From Rugosimonospora acidiphila (GTDB lineage: Bacteria; Actinomycetota; Actinomycetes; Mycobacteriales; Micromonosporaceae), in contig NZ_BAABJQ010000001.1 in the NCBI RefSeq assembly GCF_039543385.1, forward strand, positions 496,001 to 560,000: DNA of 64,000 bases. Reading direction: 5' to 3'. This document shows, in pieces, positions 16,316 to 25,250 of this stretch. The notes under the pieces were generated by a model that made no database searches, had not been told where the DNA came from, and was given only the letters and a program-made list of their open reading frames with translations. Numbering within the stretch: the stretch's first letter is position 1; each line of letters opens with the position of its first letter. The position numbers and the translations under genes were made by a program.

Positions 16316-18033
16316 AGCAGATCCTGCCAGTCGCCGACGCCGCGCAGGTTCGGCGGTACGCGCGTGGTCTGCTGCGCCGCCACCCTGGGCCGCTGATCAC
16401 CACCCTGTCGCTGCACGCGCTCGCGGCGGTCGCCGGACTCGCCACCCCGAGGCTGCTCGGCGACCTGGTCGAACGGATCAAGGAGGGCACCACCAGGGTC
16501 AGCGTGGACGAGATCGCGCTGGCGATAGCGGTGTTCGTGGTCGCGCAGTCCGTGCTCGTGCGGTTCGCCGCGTATGCGTCGGCGCGGCTGGGCGAGCGGG
16601 TACTGGCGGAGTTGCGGGAGGACTTCGTCCGGCGGGTACTGGCGGTGCCGGTGTCCACGGTGGAGCGTGCCGGCAGCGGTGACCTGCTGACCCGTACCAG
16701 CCGGGACGTGGACGCGCTGTCGCATAGTGTCCGGTTCGCGGTGCCGGAGACCCTGACCGCCATTGTCACGGTTTTTTTCACGATCGGCGCGCTGGTGCTG
16801 GTCGGCCCGATTCTGGCGTTGCCCTGCCTGATCGCGGTGCCGATCCTGACCGTCGGTGCCCGCTGGTACCTGCGCCGTGCTCCGGCCGGGTACCTGCGCG
16901 AGAACGCCGCCTTCTCCGACATCACCGACGGCCTGGCCGAGACCGTGGACGGGGCCCGTACCGTCGAGGCGCTGCGCCTGGCCGAGCGGCGGGTGCGGCG
17001 GACCGACGAGGACATCGCCAACTCGTACCGCGCGGAGCGGTACACGCTGGGGCTGCGTACCGTCTGGTATCCGTTGACCGAACTGGCGTACATCATTCCC
17101 GTCGTCGCCACGGTGCTGATCGGCGGTTGGTTCACGATCGAGGGCTGGGTGACGCTGGGCCAGGTGACCGCGGCGACGCTCTATGTTCAGCAGCTCATCG
17201 ACCCACTGGATCGGCTGCTGTCCTGGCTGGACGAGTTGCAGGTCGGTGGCGCCTCGCTCGCCCGCCTGCTGGGCGTCGCCGAGGTGCCGGACGATCGGCG
17301 GGCCAGCGGCGTCGAGCCCGACGGCGGGGAGATCGAGGCGCGCGAGGTGCGGTACTCCTATGTGGATGGCCGCGAGGTGCTGCGGGGCGTGGATCTGACG
17401 CTTGTCCGGGGCGAGCGGGTCGCGGTCGTCGGGCCGAGCGGCGCGGGCAAGTCGACGCTCGCACGCCTGCTGGCAGGCATCAACGCGCCGGACAGCGGTG
17501 CGGTGACCGCCGGCGGCGCGCCGCTGGTCGAGCTGCCGCTGGATGCGCTTCGCGGCCAGGTCGCGCTGGTGACCCAGGAACATCATGTCTTTCTGGGTAC
17601 CCTCCGGGACAACGTCGCGCTGGCCCGGCCGGACGCGACCGATGAACAGATCCGCCGGGCGTTGTCGGCGGTGGACTGGCCGGCGGAATTGGGCCTGGAC
17701 ACCGAACTGGGCACCGGCAATCACCAGCTGTCTCCGGCGCAGGCGCAACAGGTGGCGTTGGCCCGGCTGGTCCTGGCCGATCCGCACACCCTCGTGCTGG
17801 ACGAGGCGACGTCGTTGCTCGATCCGCGGGCGGCCCGGCATCTGGAGCGTAGCCTCGCCGCGGTGCTCCACGGCCGCACCGTCGTGGCGGTCGCGCACCG
17901 GCTGTTCTCGGCGCACGACGCGGACCGGGTGGCGGTGGTCGAGGACGGCCGCATCACGGAGCTGGGCAGCCACCACGACCTGGTCGCCGAGGACGGTGCG
18001 TACGCGGCGCTGTGGCGGTCCTGGCAGAGCTGA
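16312..18033 (+). CDS. ABC exporter half-transporter, catalytic ATPase subunit
   Basis: A 573-residue half-transporter with a six-helix membrane domain and a C-terminal ATPase. Walker A (GPSGAGKST, 17431-17457), the Q-loop TQEHHVF, Walker B VLDEATS and the switch His in VAHR are all intact. The signature motif is altered to LSPAQ (17728-17742) instead of LSGGQ. It therefore complements the preceding subunit: its Walker motifs pair with the partner's intact signature. I start at ATG 16312 because GAGGAAGGGG at 16295-16304 is well placed and MKQILPVAD looks like a natural beginning. Substrate is unknown. Confidence 0.9.
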   Translation: MKQILPVADAAQVRRYARGLLRRHPGPLITTLSLHALAAVAGLATPRLLGDLVERIKEGTTRVSVDEIALAIAVFVVAQSVLVRFAAYASARLGERVLAELREDFVRRVLAVPVSTVERAGSGDLLTRTSRDVDALSHSVRFAVPETLTAIVTVFFTIGALVLVGPILALPCLIAVPILTVGARWYLRRAPAGYLRENAAFSDITDGLAETVDGARTVEALRLAERRVRRTDEDIANSYRAERYTLGLRTVWYPLTELAYIIPVVATVLIGGWFTIEGWVTLGQVTAATLYVQQLIDPLDRLLSWLDELQVGGASLARLLGVAEVPDDRRASGVEPDGGEIEAREVRYSYVDGREVLRGVDLTLVRGERVAVVGPSGAGKSTLARLLAGINAPDSGAVTAGGAPLVELPLDALRGQVALVTQEHHVFLGTLRDNVALARPDATDEQIRRALSAVDWPAELGLDTELGTGNHQLSPAQAQQVALARLVLADPHTLVLDEATSLLDPRAARHLERSLAAVLHGRTVVAVAHRLFSAHDADRVAVVEDGRITELGSHHDLVAEDGAYAALWRSWQS

Positions 18034-18134
18034 CCAAGACGCATCCGGCGAGGCGCGTCCGGGCAGGCGCGTCCGGGCAGGCGCGGACAGCCATGAGGGG
18101 CGGCCAGCCGATCGGGTCCGGGACCAGGCGGCGA
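18034..18134. other. convergent intergenic spacer with 14-base repeats
   Basis: Between the exporter and the convergent YbaK-like gene there are two and a half copies of AGGCGCGTCCGGGC (about 18055-18090). No gene or clear terminator is visible. Confidence 0.5.
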
Positions 18135-18611
18135 TCAGGCGGCGATCGGGCCGACCGTGGCCCCGGTGACCCGGACCAGATCCTCCGGTGCCAACTCCAG
18201 CTGCAGGCCGCGCCGGCCGGCGGAGACGTACACCGTCGGCCAGCGCAGCGCCGACTCGTCCACCACCACGGGCAGCCTCGACCGCTGACCGAACGGGGAG
18301 ATGCCGCCCGTCACGTACCCGGTGGCCCGCTCGGCCGCCGCCGGCTCGGCCATGGCGGCCCGCTTGCCGCCGCTCGCCGCCGCGAGTGCCTTGAGGTCGA
18401 GGCTGCCGGAGACCGGTACCACGCCCACCGTGAGGCGGCCGTCCACAGTGGCCACCAGGGTCTTGAACACCCGGCCGGGATCGACGCCCAGGGCGGCCGC
18501 CGCGGCCTCACCGTATGACTGCGGCTGCTGGGCCGCCTCGTACGAGTGGATGGTGAAGTCGATTTTCTGCCTGGTCAGCAGTGCCGTCGCCGGTGTTCCC
18601 TGTCCCGCCAC
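18135..18611 (-). CDS. ybaK: YbaK/EbsC-type Cys-tRNA(Pro) deacylase
   Basis: A trans-editing enzyme that hydrolyses Cys-tRNA(Pro) made by mistake by prolyl-tRNA synthetase. The 158-residue protein has the YbaK fold hallmarks: an early FTIHSYEA, YGEAAAAALGV, VFKTLVA with the catalytic Lys, VVPVSGSLDLKALA and GYVTGGISPFGQ. I start at GTG 18611, since the frame upstream runs into the preceding gene. The upstream methyltransferase gene ends 28 bases before, in the same direction. Confidence 0.9.
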   Translation of the reverse strand: MAGQGTPATALLTRQKIDFTIHSYEAAQQPQSYGEAAAAALGVDPGRVFKTLVATVDGRLTVGVVPVSGSLDLKALAAASGGKRAAMAEPAAAERATGYVTGGISPFGQRSRLPVVVDESALRWPTVYVSAGRRGLQLELAPEDLVRVTGATVGPIAA

Positions 18612-18618
18612 GGTGCCA

Positions 18619-18624
18619 AGGGTA
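18619..18624 (-). promoter_or_regulatory. Possible -10 box of leaderless ybaK
   Basis: On the minus strand TACCCT lies seven bases before the GTG start at 18611, matching the spacing seen at other genes in the window. The gene could instead be read only from the upstream operon. Confidence 0.3.
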
Positions 18625-18639
18625 GGCCAGGATCGGGGG

Positions 18640-19875
18640 CTAGGCGGCCGGCACCGGGGTGGCGAACAGCACCGTGGGCGCGTCGTCCACCCGGGTGAGC
18701 ACGATGGTGGCCTCCTCGGGACCGGCGAGGCGCAGGCTGCGGCGAAGCTCGTCCGGCTCCAGCGCGGAGCCACGCTTTTTGACGGTGAGCCGGCCGACGC
18801 CGCGCTCGCGCAGCACCGACCTGAGCCGCTTCACCGACAGCGGCATGGCCTCGGTGACCTCGAAGCACCGTGCGAACCCGGTGGGTGTGGCCGAATCCGC
18901 GTAGACGTAAGCGATCCGGGGGTCGGCCAGCGTACCGTCCACAATGGATGCGAACTCGGCCACCAGATGTGATCGGACCACCGCTGGATCGGGATCGTAG
19001 AGGTAGCGCCGGACCGGCCCGACCGGCGCGGTCGCGTCCCCGGAGCCGGTGATCGCCGGCGAGTCTGACCACCGCCGGGAGGCGGACGGCGGATCGGGCC
19101 GGGAGGCGGACGGCGGATCGGATCGCAGCAGCGTCGCCCGGCGCGGCGCCCCCGCCAGCGGGCCGCACCAGAACGCCGCCTCCACCAGGTCGCCGTCCAC
19201 CGATACCCACTCCGCCTCGGCGCCGGCCGGTATCAGCCCGTGGTCGATGCCGGGGGCCAGCTTGAGCACGGTGCGCGGTACCCGGTGCGGCACCGCGGCC
19301 ACGAAGTCCCAGGAGGGGGAGAACGCGCGGGGATCGAACACCCGTGAGCCACCCCGCCGGCGCGCGGGATCGCAGAACACCCCATCCACTTCGGACAGGT
19401 CCACCGTCCCGGCGTCGGCGCAGGACACCGTGACCAGGCCGGCCAGCCCCAGCGCGCGTACGTTGGCCGAGGCGACGGCGGCCGTCAGCGGATCGGCGTC
19501 CACGGCGTGTACCCGGATCCCCGCCCGGGCCGCCGCCAGGGCGTCGGCGCCGACGCCGCAGCCGAGATCGGCGAGCCGGGTCACGCCGCCCTCGGCCAGC
19601 CGGCCCGCCCGGCGCCGCGAGACCACCGACCGGGTGGCCTGCTCCAGTCCGGGCCGAGTGAAGAACATCACGTTGGCGTCCGCCCCGAACTTCGTCCGGG
19701 CCTGCCGGCGCAGCACGGCCTGGGTGAGGGCGGCCGCGGCCAGATCGGGGTCCAGGCCGCGGGCGCGCAGCGCGGAGGCGGCGGTCAGCGGTGGCGCGTC
19801 GGCCAGGTCGGCCGCGGCCGCCAGCGCGGTCGCTCCGTCCGGGGTACCCAGTCGGGCCAGCAGTTCCGGGGTCAC
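18640..19875 (-). CDS. class I SAM-dependent methyltransferase with THUMP-like domain
   Basis: A 411-residue protein. An N-terminal helical part (1-90) precedes a Rossmann methyltransferase domain with LADLGCGVGADALAAA (SAM-binding motif I), VHAVDADP (motif II) and DGVFCDPARRRGG (motif IV-like DPA). The C-terminal part, with SVKRLRSVLRERGVGRLTVKKRG, matches the THUMP-like module found in RNA-modifying enzymes. The substrate is probably RNA, but unproven. The GTG at 19875 overlaps the end of the ROK gene as GTGA. A short duplicated DPPSASR segment marks a repeat at about 19078-19125. Confidence 0.82.
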   Translation of the reverse strand: MTPELLARLGTPDGATALAAAADLADAPPLTAASALRARGLDPDLAAAALTQAVLRRQARTKFGADANVMFFTRPGLEQATRSVVSRRRAGRLAEGGVTRLADLGCGVGADALAAARAGIRVHAVDADPLTAAVASANVRALGLAGLVTVSCADAGTVDLSEVDGVFCDPARRRGGSRVFDPRAFSPSWDFVAAVPHRVPRTVLKLAPGIDHGLIPAGAEAEWVSVDGDLVEAAFWCGPLAGAPRRATLLRSDPPSASRPDPPSASRRWSDSPAITGSGDATAPVGPVRRYLYDPDPAVVRSHLVAEFASIVDGTLADPRIAYVYADSATPTGFARCFEVTEAMPLSVKRLRSVLRERGVGRLTVKKRGSALEPDELRRSLRLAGPEEATIVLTRVDDAPTVLFATPVPAA

Positions 19876-21086
19876 ACCGCCGATTCTGCCGGTTCCCCGG
19901 TGCCGGTGCCGACGTCGAGGGGGTCGGCCAGCAGCCGCTGGAAGGCCAGTTCGGCGGCGCCGATGAGCGGGGCGTCGTCGCCGAGTTCGGGGGTACGCAG
20001 CCGGACGTGCTCCCGGCAGGCGGGCAGCCCGTTGCGGTTGAGCCGGCTCCGTACCTGGGCCGCGCCGGCCAGGTACAGGTCGCGCAGCGTACCGCCGAAG
20101 ATCACGGTCTCCGGGTTGAAGATGTTGACCAGGTTCGCCACGCCGAAGCCGAGCCAGTCGCCCACCTCGCGGACCGCCGCCTGGGCCAGCGCGTCGCCCC
20201 GGTCGGCCGCGTCGACGACGGCCAGGATGCCCTCCCGGCCGACTCCCTCGCGGGCCGCCGCGGCCAGCAGGGCGTGCTCGCCGACCTCGGTCATCCAGCA
20301 GCCGCGCGCCCCGCAGATGCACGGCTTCCCGTCCGGGTTGACCACCATGTGGCCGACCTCGCCGCCGTACCCGCCGTGCCCGGCCATCGGCCGACCACCG
20401 GTGATGATGCCGCCGCCGATGCCGACGTCCCCGCTCAGGTAGATGATGTTTTCCGAATCACTACCCGCGCCCCGGGTGTGCTCGGCCAGCGCGCCCAGGT
20501 CGGCGTCGTTGCCCACGTAGGTGGGTGCGTCCATCGGCAGGACCTCGCGTAGGGCCGCCCCGAGGGGCTCGTTCACCCAGCCGATCATCGGCCCCAGCCG
20601 GACCAGGCCGTCCTCCCGCCGGACAATACCCGCCACGGCAACCCCGATCCCGACACACGTGGACTTCTCGGGCACGTCCTGGTGCATCTCGTTGACGAAC
20701 TCGGCCAGCCGGCCGACCACGTCGGCGGCGACGAACTCGCCCCGGCCGCGCTGGCGCTCGCGCCGGTCGAGCACCTCGCCGCCGAGGCCGACCCGGGCCG
20801 CCACCAGCCGGTCCACGCCGATCAGCAGCGCGTACACGAATACGCGCTCGGATTCCGCGCGGACCACCAGGGACGGCCGGCCGGCCCGGCCGGTCTCCTT
20901 GGGCAACTCCTCGCGGACCAGACCGGCCGCGGCCAGATCGGCGGTCAGCGCTCCGATGGTGGAGCGGTTGAGCCCCAGGGCGGTGGTGAGTTCGGCTCGG
21001 GAGACCGCACCATGCACGTGGACCAGGCGCAGCAGAGCACCGAGGTTCTGCCGGCGGATTTCTTCCTGGCTTGGGCCAGCGCGCAT
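19872..21086 (-). CDS. ROK family transcriptional regulator
   Basis: A 404-residue ROK repressor. The N-terminal winged helix (ALLRLVHVHGAVSRAELTTALGLNRSTIG) binds DNA and is followed by the sugar-kinase-like domain. The zinc motif CICGARGC follows a conserved His (GEVGHMV). The ATG at 21086 fits the family start (MRAGPSQEEIRRQN). It is the last sugar gene of the minus-strand xylose-type transporter cluster, 37 bases behind the permease, so it most likely controls that transporter. Repeats upstream of the cluster contain TTTGTTG...ACAATT arms that resemble ROK/XylR operators. Confidence 0.9.
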   Translation of the reverse strand: MRAGPSQEEIRRQNLGALLRLVHVHGAVSRAELTTALGLNRSTIGALTADLAAAGLVREELPKETGRAGRPSLVVRAESERVFVYALLIGVDRLVAARVGLGGEVLDRRERQRGRGEFVAADVVGRLAEFVNEMHQDVPEKSTCVGIGVAVAGIVRREDGLVRLGPMIGWVNEPLGAALREVLPMDAPTYVGNDADLGALAEHTRGAGSDSENIIYLSGDVGIGGGIITGGRPMAGHGGYGGEVGHMVVNPDGKPCICGARGCWMTEVGEHALLAAAAREGVGREGILAVVDAADRGDALAQAAVREVGDWLGFGVANLVNIFNPETVIFGGTLRDLYLAGAAQVRSRLNRNGLPACREHVRLRTPELGDDAPLIGAAELAFQRLLADPLDVGTGTGEPAESAV

Positions 21087-21123
21087 GGTGGGTTCGTCTC
21101 CGAATGTTCGACTTGAGCGGCGC

Positions 21124-22386
21124 TCAGCGTAGACCGCTCGCCGCGGCGCGGCGCCGCGACAGTGCGTCGACACCCGCGGCGAGCAGTAGCACGACGCCGG
21201 TGACGATCCACTTTGTACCCGCGTTGTAGCCCATGAGCCCCATGCCATTATCGATCACGGCCACCACGGCGCCGCCGAGCACGGCGTCGATCACCCGGCC
21301 CTTGCCACCGAAGAGGCTCGTGCCGCCGATTACCGCCGCCCCCACTGCGTACAGCAGGATGTTGCTGCCGCCGGTGTTGGGGTCGACCGAGTTGGCACGG
21401 CTTACAGCCACGATGCCGCCGAAGGCCGCCATGCCCGAGCAGATGACGAAGGCCGAGATGCGGATGCGATCCACGTTGATGCCGGCCCGGCGAGCGGCCT
21501 CTTTGCTGCCGCCGACGGCGTAGATGTGCCGGCCGAAGGTGGTGCGGCCGAGCAGGAAGGTCCACACCAGCAGCAGGACCACGATGAGCGGTACGACGTT
21601 CGGTACGCCCTTGAGCGAGTGGAACGCCGGGTTGATGGCCCGCTCCTGGTTGAGGAAGTAGACAGCGACGGCACCGATCACGGCCAGCGCACCGACCTTG
21701 ATCGAGATCAGCGCCAGCGGATCGGCGCCCAGCCCGCGCTTGGTCCGGGTGCGTACCCGGTTCAGCTGCACCGCGGCGTACCCGAGGATGCCGACGACCA
21801 GCAACGTCCAGCCGAGCCACGGCGGCAGGTTGTCCCGTTCGATCCCGACCGTGAACGGGTCGGTGATGGAGATGTTCTTACCGCCGCTCAGCAGCAACAG
21901 CACGAGACCCTGGAAGGCCAGGAACGCGGCCAACGTCACCACGAACGACGGGACGCCGAGCTTCGCCACCAGGATGCCGAGCAGGAAACCGATCGCCACG
22001 CCGATCACGATCGCCGCGGGGATGGCCAGGTACCAGGCCCAGTGTTCATTGGTGAGCAGGATGGCCATGATGGCGCCGCACACGCCGCTGGCGAAGCCGG
22101 CGGACAGGTCGATCTCACCGAGCAGCAGCACGAAGACCAGACCCATCGCGATGAGTGTGACCTGGGCGCCCTGGGTGAAGAGGTTGGCGAAGTTGACCTC
22201 GGAGAAGAACACCGGGCGCATGATGCCGAAGACGATGCACAGCACGATGAGGCCGAGGAGGGCGGGCAGCGAACCCATGTCGCCGCCGCGGATGCGACCG
22301 AAGTAGTCGCGGGCGTGCTCGCCGAGGGTACGGCTGGCCGAGCCGGGTACCTCCGTGCGGCCGGGAGGGGTCTGGAGGGCGGTCAT
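21124..22386 (-). CDS. sugar ABC transporter permease (XylH-like, CUT2 family)
   Basis: A 420-residue integral membrane protein with about ten hydrophobic segments. Motifs of the ribose/xylose permease family are visible: VLLLGEIDLSAGFASGVCGA, GRHIYAVGGSKEAARRAGI and SLFGGKGR. The start ATG overlaps the end of the ATPase gene as ATGA, giving tight coupling. It forms the channel for the sugar delivered by the binding protein at 23371. Xylose is the best guess from the binding protein's type. Confidence 0.92.
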   Translation of the reverse strand: MTALQTPPGRTEVPGSASRTLGEHARDYFGRIRGGDMGSLPALLGLIVLCIVFGIMRPVFFSEVNFANLFTQGAQVTLIAMGLVFVLLLGEIDLSAGFASGVCGAIMAILLTNEHWAWYLAIPAAIVIGVAIGFLLGILVAKLGVPSFVVTLAAFLAFQGLVLLLLSGGKNISITDPFTVGIERDNLPPWLGWTLLVVGILGYAAVQLNRVRTRTKRGLGADPLALISIKVGALAVIGAVAVYFLNQERAINPAFHSLKGVPNVVPLIVVLLLVWTFLLGRTTFGRHIYAVGGSKEAARRAGINVDRIRISAFVICSGMAAFGGIVAVSRANSVDPNTGGSNILLYAVGAAVIGGTSLFGGKGRVIDAVLGGAVVAVIDNGMGLMGYNAGTKWIVTGVVLLLAAGVDALSRRRAAASGLR

Positions 22387-23243
22387 TGCTGTGCTCCGTT
22401 CGTGTCGCCGAGGTCGACTCCGCCGCCGTCGTGCGAACCGTTGCCGTTTCCGTTGCCGTTGCCGTTGCCCGCCGCGGCGGCCGTAGCCGGAGGTAGCCCC
22501 AGGTCGCCGCTGCGGCCCGCGGTGATGAGCTCGACCACCTGGGAGTAGGTCACGTCGCTGGCCTTGACCTGTGCCGCCATCCGCCCGAGGTACAGGCAGG
22601 CGATCTGGTCGGCCACCGCGAAGACGTCATTCATGTTGTGTGAGATGAGGACGACCGCGAGGCCGTTGTCCGCGAGCTGGCGGACCAGTTCGAGTACCTG
22701 CGCGGTCTGCGCGACGCCCAGCGCGGCGGTGGGCTCGTCGAGGATGACCACCTTGCTGTTCCACAGCACGGCCTTGGCGATCGCCACGGTCTGACGCTGG
22801 CCACCCGACAGGCTGGACACCTGCTGCCGGACCGACTTCACCGTGCGGACCGACAGCCGGTCCAGGGTCTGGCCGGCCAGCTTCTCCATGGTGGGCTCGT
22901 CCAGCACGATGCCCCTGGTGCGCTCGCGGCCGAGGAACATGTTCTGCACGATGTCGAGGTTCTCGCACAGCGCGAGGTCCTGGTACACGATCTCGACGCC
23001 CAGCGCGGAGGCGTCACGGGGGCTGTGCACGGTGACCGGCTTGCCGTCGAAGTAGTACTCGCCGGAGTCGATCGGGTAGATGCCGCCGGCGCATTTGACG
23101 AGGGTGGATTTGCCCGCGCCGTTGTCGCCGACGAGAGCGGTGACCTCACCCGCGTTGGCGGTGAAGTCGACGTGCCGGAGCACCTGTACGGGACCGAAAC
23201 TCTTGTCGATCCCGCGCAGCTCCAGAGTGGGAGTGGCGGTCAC
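22383..23243 (-). CDS. sugar ABC transporter ATP-binding protein, single-domain
   Basis: A 286-residue ATPase with Walker A GDNGAGKST, Q-loop YQDLALCENL, signature LSGGQRQ, Walker B VVILDEPTAALG and a switch His in LISHNM. CUT2 ATPases such as XylG usually hold two fused ATPase domains of about 500 residues. This one has only one and so must act as a homodimer. The C terminus is a Gly/Asn repeat followed by SHDGGG. The GTG start has AGGAG nine bases upstream. It overlaps the permease gene by four bases. Confidence 0.91.
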   Translation of the reverse strand: MTATPTLELRGIDKSFGPVQVLRHVDFTANAGEVTALVGDNGAGKSTLVKCAGGIYPIDSGEYYFDGKPVTVHSPRDASALGVEIVYQDLALCENLDIVQNMFLGRERTRGIVLDEPTMEKLAGQTLDRLSVRTVKSVRQQVSSLSGGQRQTVAIAKAVLWNSKVVILDEPTAALGVAQTAQVLELVRQLADNGLAVVLISHNMNDVFAVADQIACLYLGRMAAQVKASDVTYSQVVELITAGRSGDLGLPPATAAAAGNGNGNGNGNGSHDGGGVDLGDTNGAQQ

Positions 23244-23303
23244 GGGAAACTGCTCCTGTCAGAAGGTGGTCGTCGTTCGCAGACCGGGGCGGTGACCAGC
23301 GGA

Positions 23304-23337
23304 GTCCCGGCGCCGCGCGGAGGCGCGGCGCCGGGAC
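23304..23337 (-). terminator. strong hairpin between binding-protein and ATPase genes
   Basis: A perfect 15-bp GC-rich stem (23304-23318 with 23323-23337) with a GGAG/CTCC tetraloop and no T tail. In this position it probably protects or partly terminates the transcript, so that more binding protein than ATPase is made, as in many sugar ABC operons. Confidence 0.6.
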
Positions 23338-23370
23338 GCATGCCGGTCGCGAGGGACTGGGCCTGGCCTT

Positions 23371-24459
23371 TTAGCTGATGCCGGCCGCGGCGCACTTGGC
23401 GGCGTAGTCGCCGGTGCACAGCTGGTCCTTGGTCACGAAGCCGTCGGCCACCACGTCCTTGACGTTGTCCTTGTAGATCGCCACCGGCGTCTCCAGCTTG
23501 GACGGGACGTCCTTGTTGAGCTTCGGGTCGTGCACGGTCTGAGTCACCGAGGGCTTCTCGCCCTTGGCCAGCGCGATGGCCAGTTCCGAGGCGTCCTTGG
23601 CTTCGAGCTGGACGGCCTTGTAGACGGTCATGCACTGGTCGCCGTCGAGGATGTGCTGCAGGCCCTGCACGGTCGCGTCCTGGCCGGTGACCGGCATCTG
23701 CAGGTGGTCCTTCTTCAGCACGGCGATGACCGAGTTGGCCATGCCGTCGTTGGCCACCAGGACGCCGCCCATCTTCGGGGTGCTCGTCAGCATCTGCTCG
23801 AAGTCGGTGCCCGCGGTGGTGTTGTCCCAGGCCGGTACGGAGGTGTTCGGGCCCTTGGCGTAGGTGCCGTCCGCGTACAGCGGGTCGAGGACCGAGTTGT
23901 AGCCCTGGGCGAACAGGGTCGCGTTGTTGTCGTCCGGCGAGCCGTTCAGCTCGGCGACGATGGTGCCCTTCGGCGCCTGCTTGTCGGCCAGGCACTTCTG
24001 CAGGCCCTGGCCCTGCAGCTTGCCGACCTGAACGTTGTCGAACGAGACGTAGTACTGCGCGCCGCCGCCGATGGTGAGTCGGTCGTAGTCGATGACCGGG
24101 ATGCCGGCCGCCTGGGCCTTCTTGATGACGGCGGTGCCGCTGCCCGCGTCCAGGTCGGTGATGACCAGAACGTTGACCCCACTCGTGATCATCTGGTCGG
24201 CGATGGTCTGGAACGCGTTCGGGTCACCCTGCGCGTTCTGGATGTTCGACTTGACGTGGGCGTCGTCGAACGCCTTCTTCAGCAGCGGCCGGTCGTCGGC
24301 TTCCCAACGGGCCGAGGACTTGGTGTCGGGCAGGATGACACCGACGTACGGGCCCTTCTTCGCCGAGCCCGAACCGGAGTCGTCGGACTTGCCACAGGCG
24401 GACAAGCTGCCAGCAACCACCAGCCCGGCGGCGGCGAGGGCGAGGATCCCCTTGCGCAT
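23371..24459 (-). CDS. sugar-binding lipoprotein of ABC transporter (XylF-like)
   Basis: A 362-residue extracellular binding protein. The N terminus has a basic start, a hydrophobic stretch and the lipobox LSAC (Cys about residue 22), followed by a Ser/Gly linker. The body matches the D-xylose-binding XylF group: GVILPDTKSSARWE, DLDAGSGTAVIKKAQAAGIPVI, IDYDRL and VLVANDGMANSVIAVL. It is the first gene of the operon, and more than a kilobase without genes lies upstream. A Cys near the C terminus (KDQLCTGDYAAKC) may form a disulphide. Xylose is inferred, not proven. Confidence 0.91.
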   Translation of the reverse strand: MRKGILALAAAGLVVAGSLSACGKSDDSGSGSAKKGPYVGVILPDTKSSARWEADDRPLLKKAFDDAHVKSNIQNAQGDPNAFQTIADQMITSGVNVLVITDLDAGSGTAVIKKAQAAGIPVIDYDRLTIGGGAQYYVSFDNVQVGKLQGQGLQKCLADKQAPKGTIVAELNGSPDDNNATLFAQGYNSVLDPLYADGTYAKGPNTSVPAWDNTTAGTDFEQMLTSTPKMGGVLVANDGMANSVIAVLKKDHLQMPVTGQDATVQGLQHILDGDQCMTVYKAVQLEAKDASELAIALAKGEKPSVTQTVHDPKLNKDVPSKLETPVAIYKDNVKDVVADGFVTKDQLCTGDYAAKCAAAGIS

Positions 24460-24650
24460 TGCATGGGTCCTTTCGGGGTATGCGCCGCACGGGGCGGCGG
24501 GGAGGGGTCATTCGTTTGCACGTATCGATGCACTTCGGCCCGAATTCCGGCTTCTTGGCTGGTGTCGCCCCCTCCGGCCGGCCCTCGAACCGATTGTTGT
24601 GCCCGGCAACGTATTCCTCTCGACGCGCCCCGCACAAGATGACGGCGGGG

Positions 24651-25042
24651 TTAAGTTTGTTGTCGGCAGTAACAATTCGGCAACGTGAGTGACCTTGCCG
24701 CTTTGACCAGGCTTCCCGCGTCGCCACGGCCACCGCCCCGCTCTCCCGTCCGCCCGGTTACGCCCGAGCCGAGCGGCGTTCGACGCGGTCTGCGACCGGA
24801 TGCCGGGTCCCGCCAGGGCAAACCGGGCCAAATTTGTTGCCGTGGATGACAATTCGGCGTCGTGAGTGGACTTGCCGCGTTGACCAGGCGATCTGGCTTG
24901 GGTTTCCGGACCGGGACCAAGCTGGGCGGCGTTCTGCGCGGCCGGCGGACTGGGCGCCGCGCCCCTGCCGGGGGCAAGCGGGGGTTGGGTTTGTTGTTGT
25001 CAGTGACAATTCGACAACGTGAATAACTTTGTGCGTTGGCCA
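24651..25042 (-). repeat. three degenerate direct repeats upstream of sugar operon, possible operator array
   Basis: Three copies of a core lie at about 24651-24710, 24831-24886 and 24987-25042. The conserved segment ACAATTCGGCAACGTGAG or close variants begins at 24671, 24848 and 25005, so spacings are 177 and 157 bases. Each core starts with TTTGTTG and ends near TTGACCAG. Flanks of copies 1 and 3 also match over more than 100 bases. The TTTGTTG...ACAATT arms could bind the ROK regulator. Their positions are 190-580 bases before the binding-protein gene. Confidence 0.75.
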
Positions 25043-25250
25043 GGCCACGCGGCGTCGCATGCCCACCGCGCCGCTCTCGCGGCCGCCCGGTTTGAGTCCG
25101 GACCGGGCTGCCGGACGGGGCTGCCGGACGGGGCTGCCGACCCGGCGGTTCCTTCGCGGCCTGCGACCGGACACCGGGCCTTGCCACGAGCAAGCGGCTC
25201 GCACCTTCGCCGCGCGAGAGCCGCTCGCGGCCCAGCGCCACGCGGTCGTC

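Noticed and set aside
24651..25042. CRISPR array
   Set aside because: The repeats are degenerate, only three, more than 150 bases apart and lack uniform spacers or nearby cas genes.
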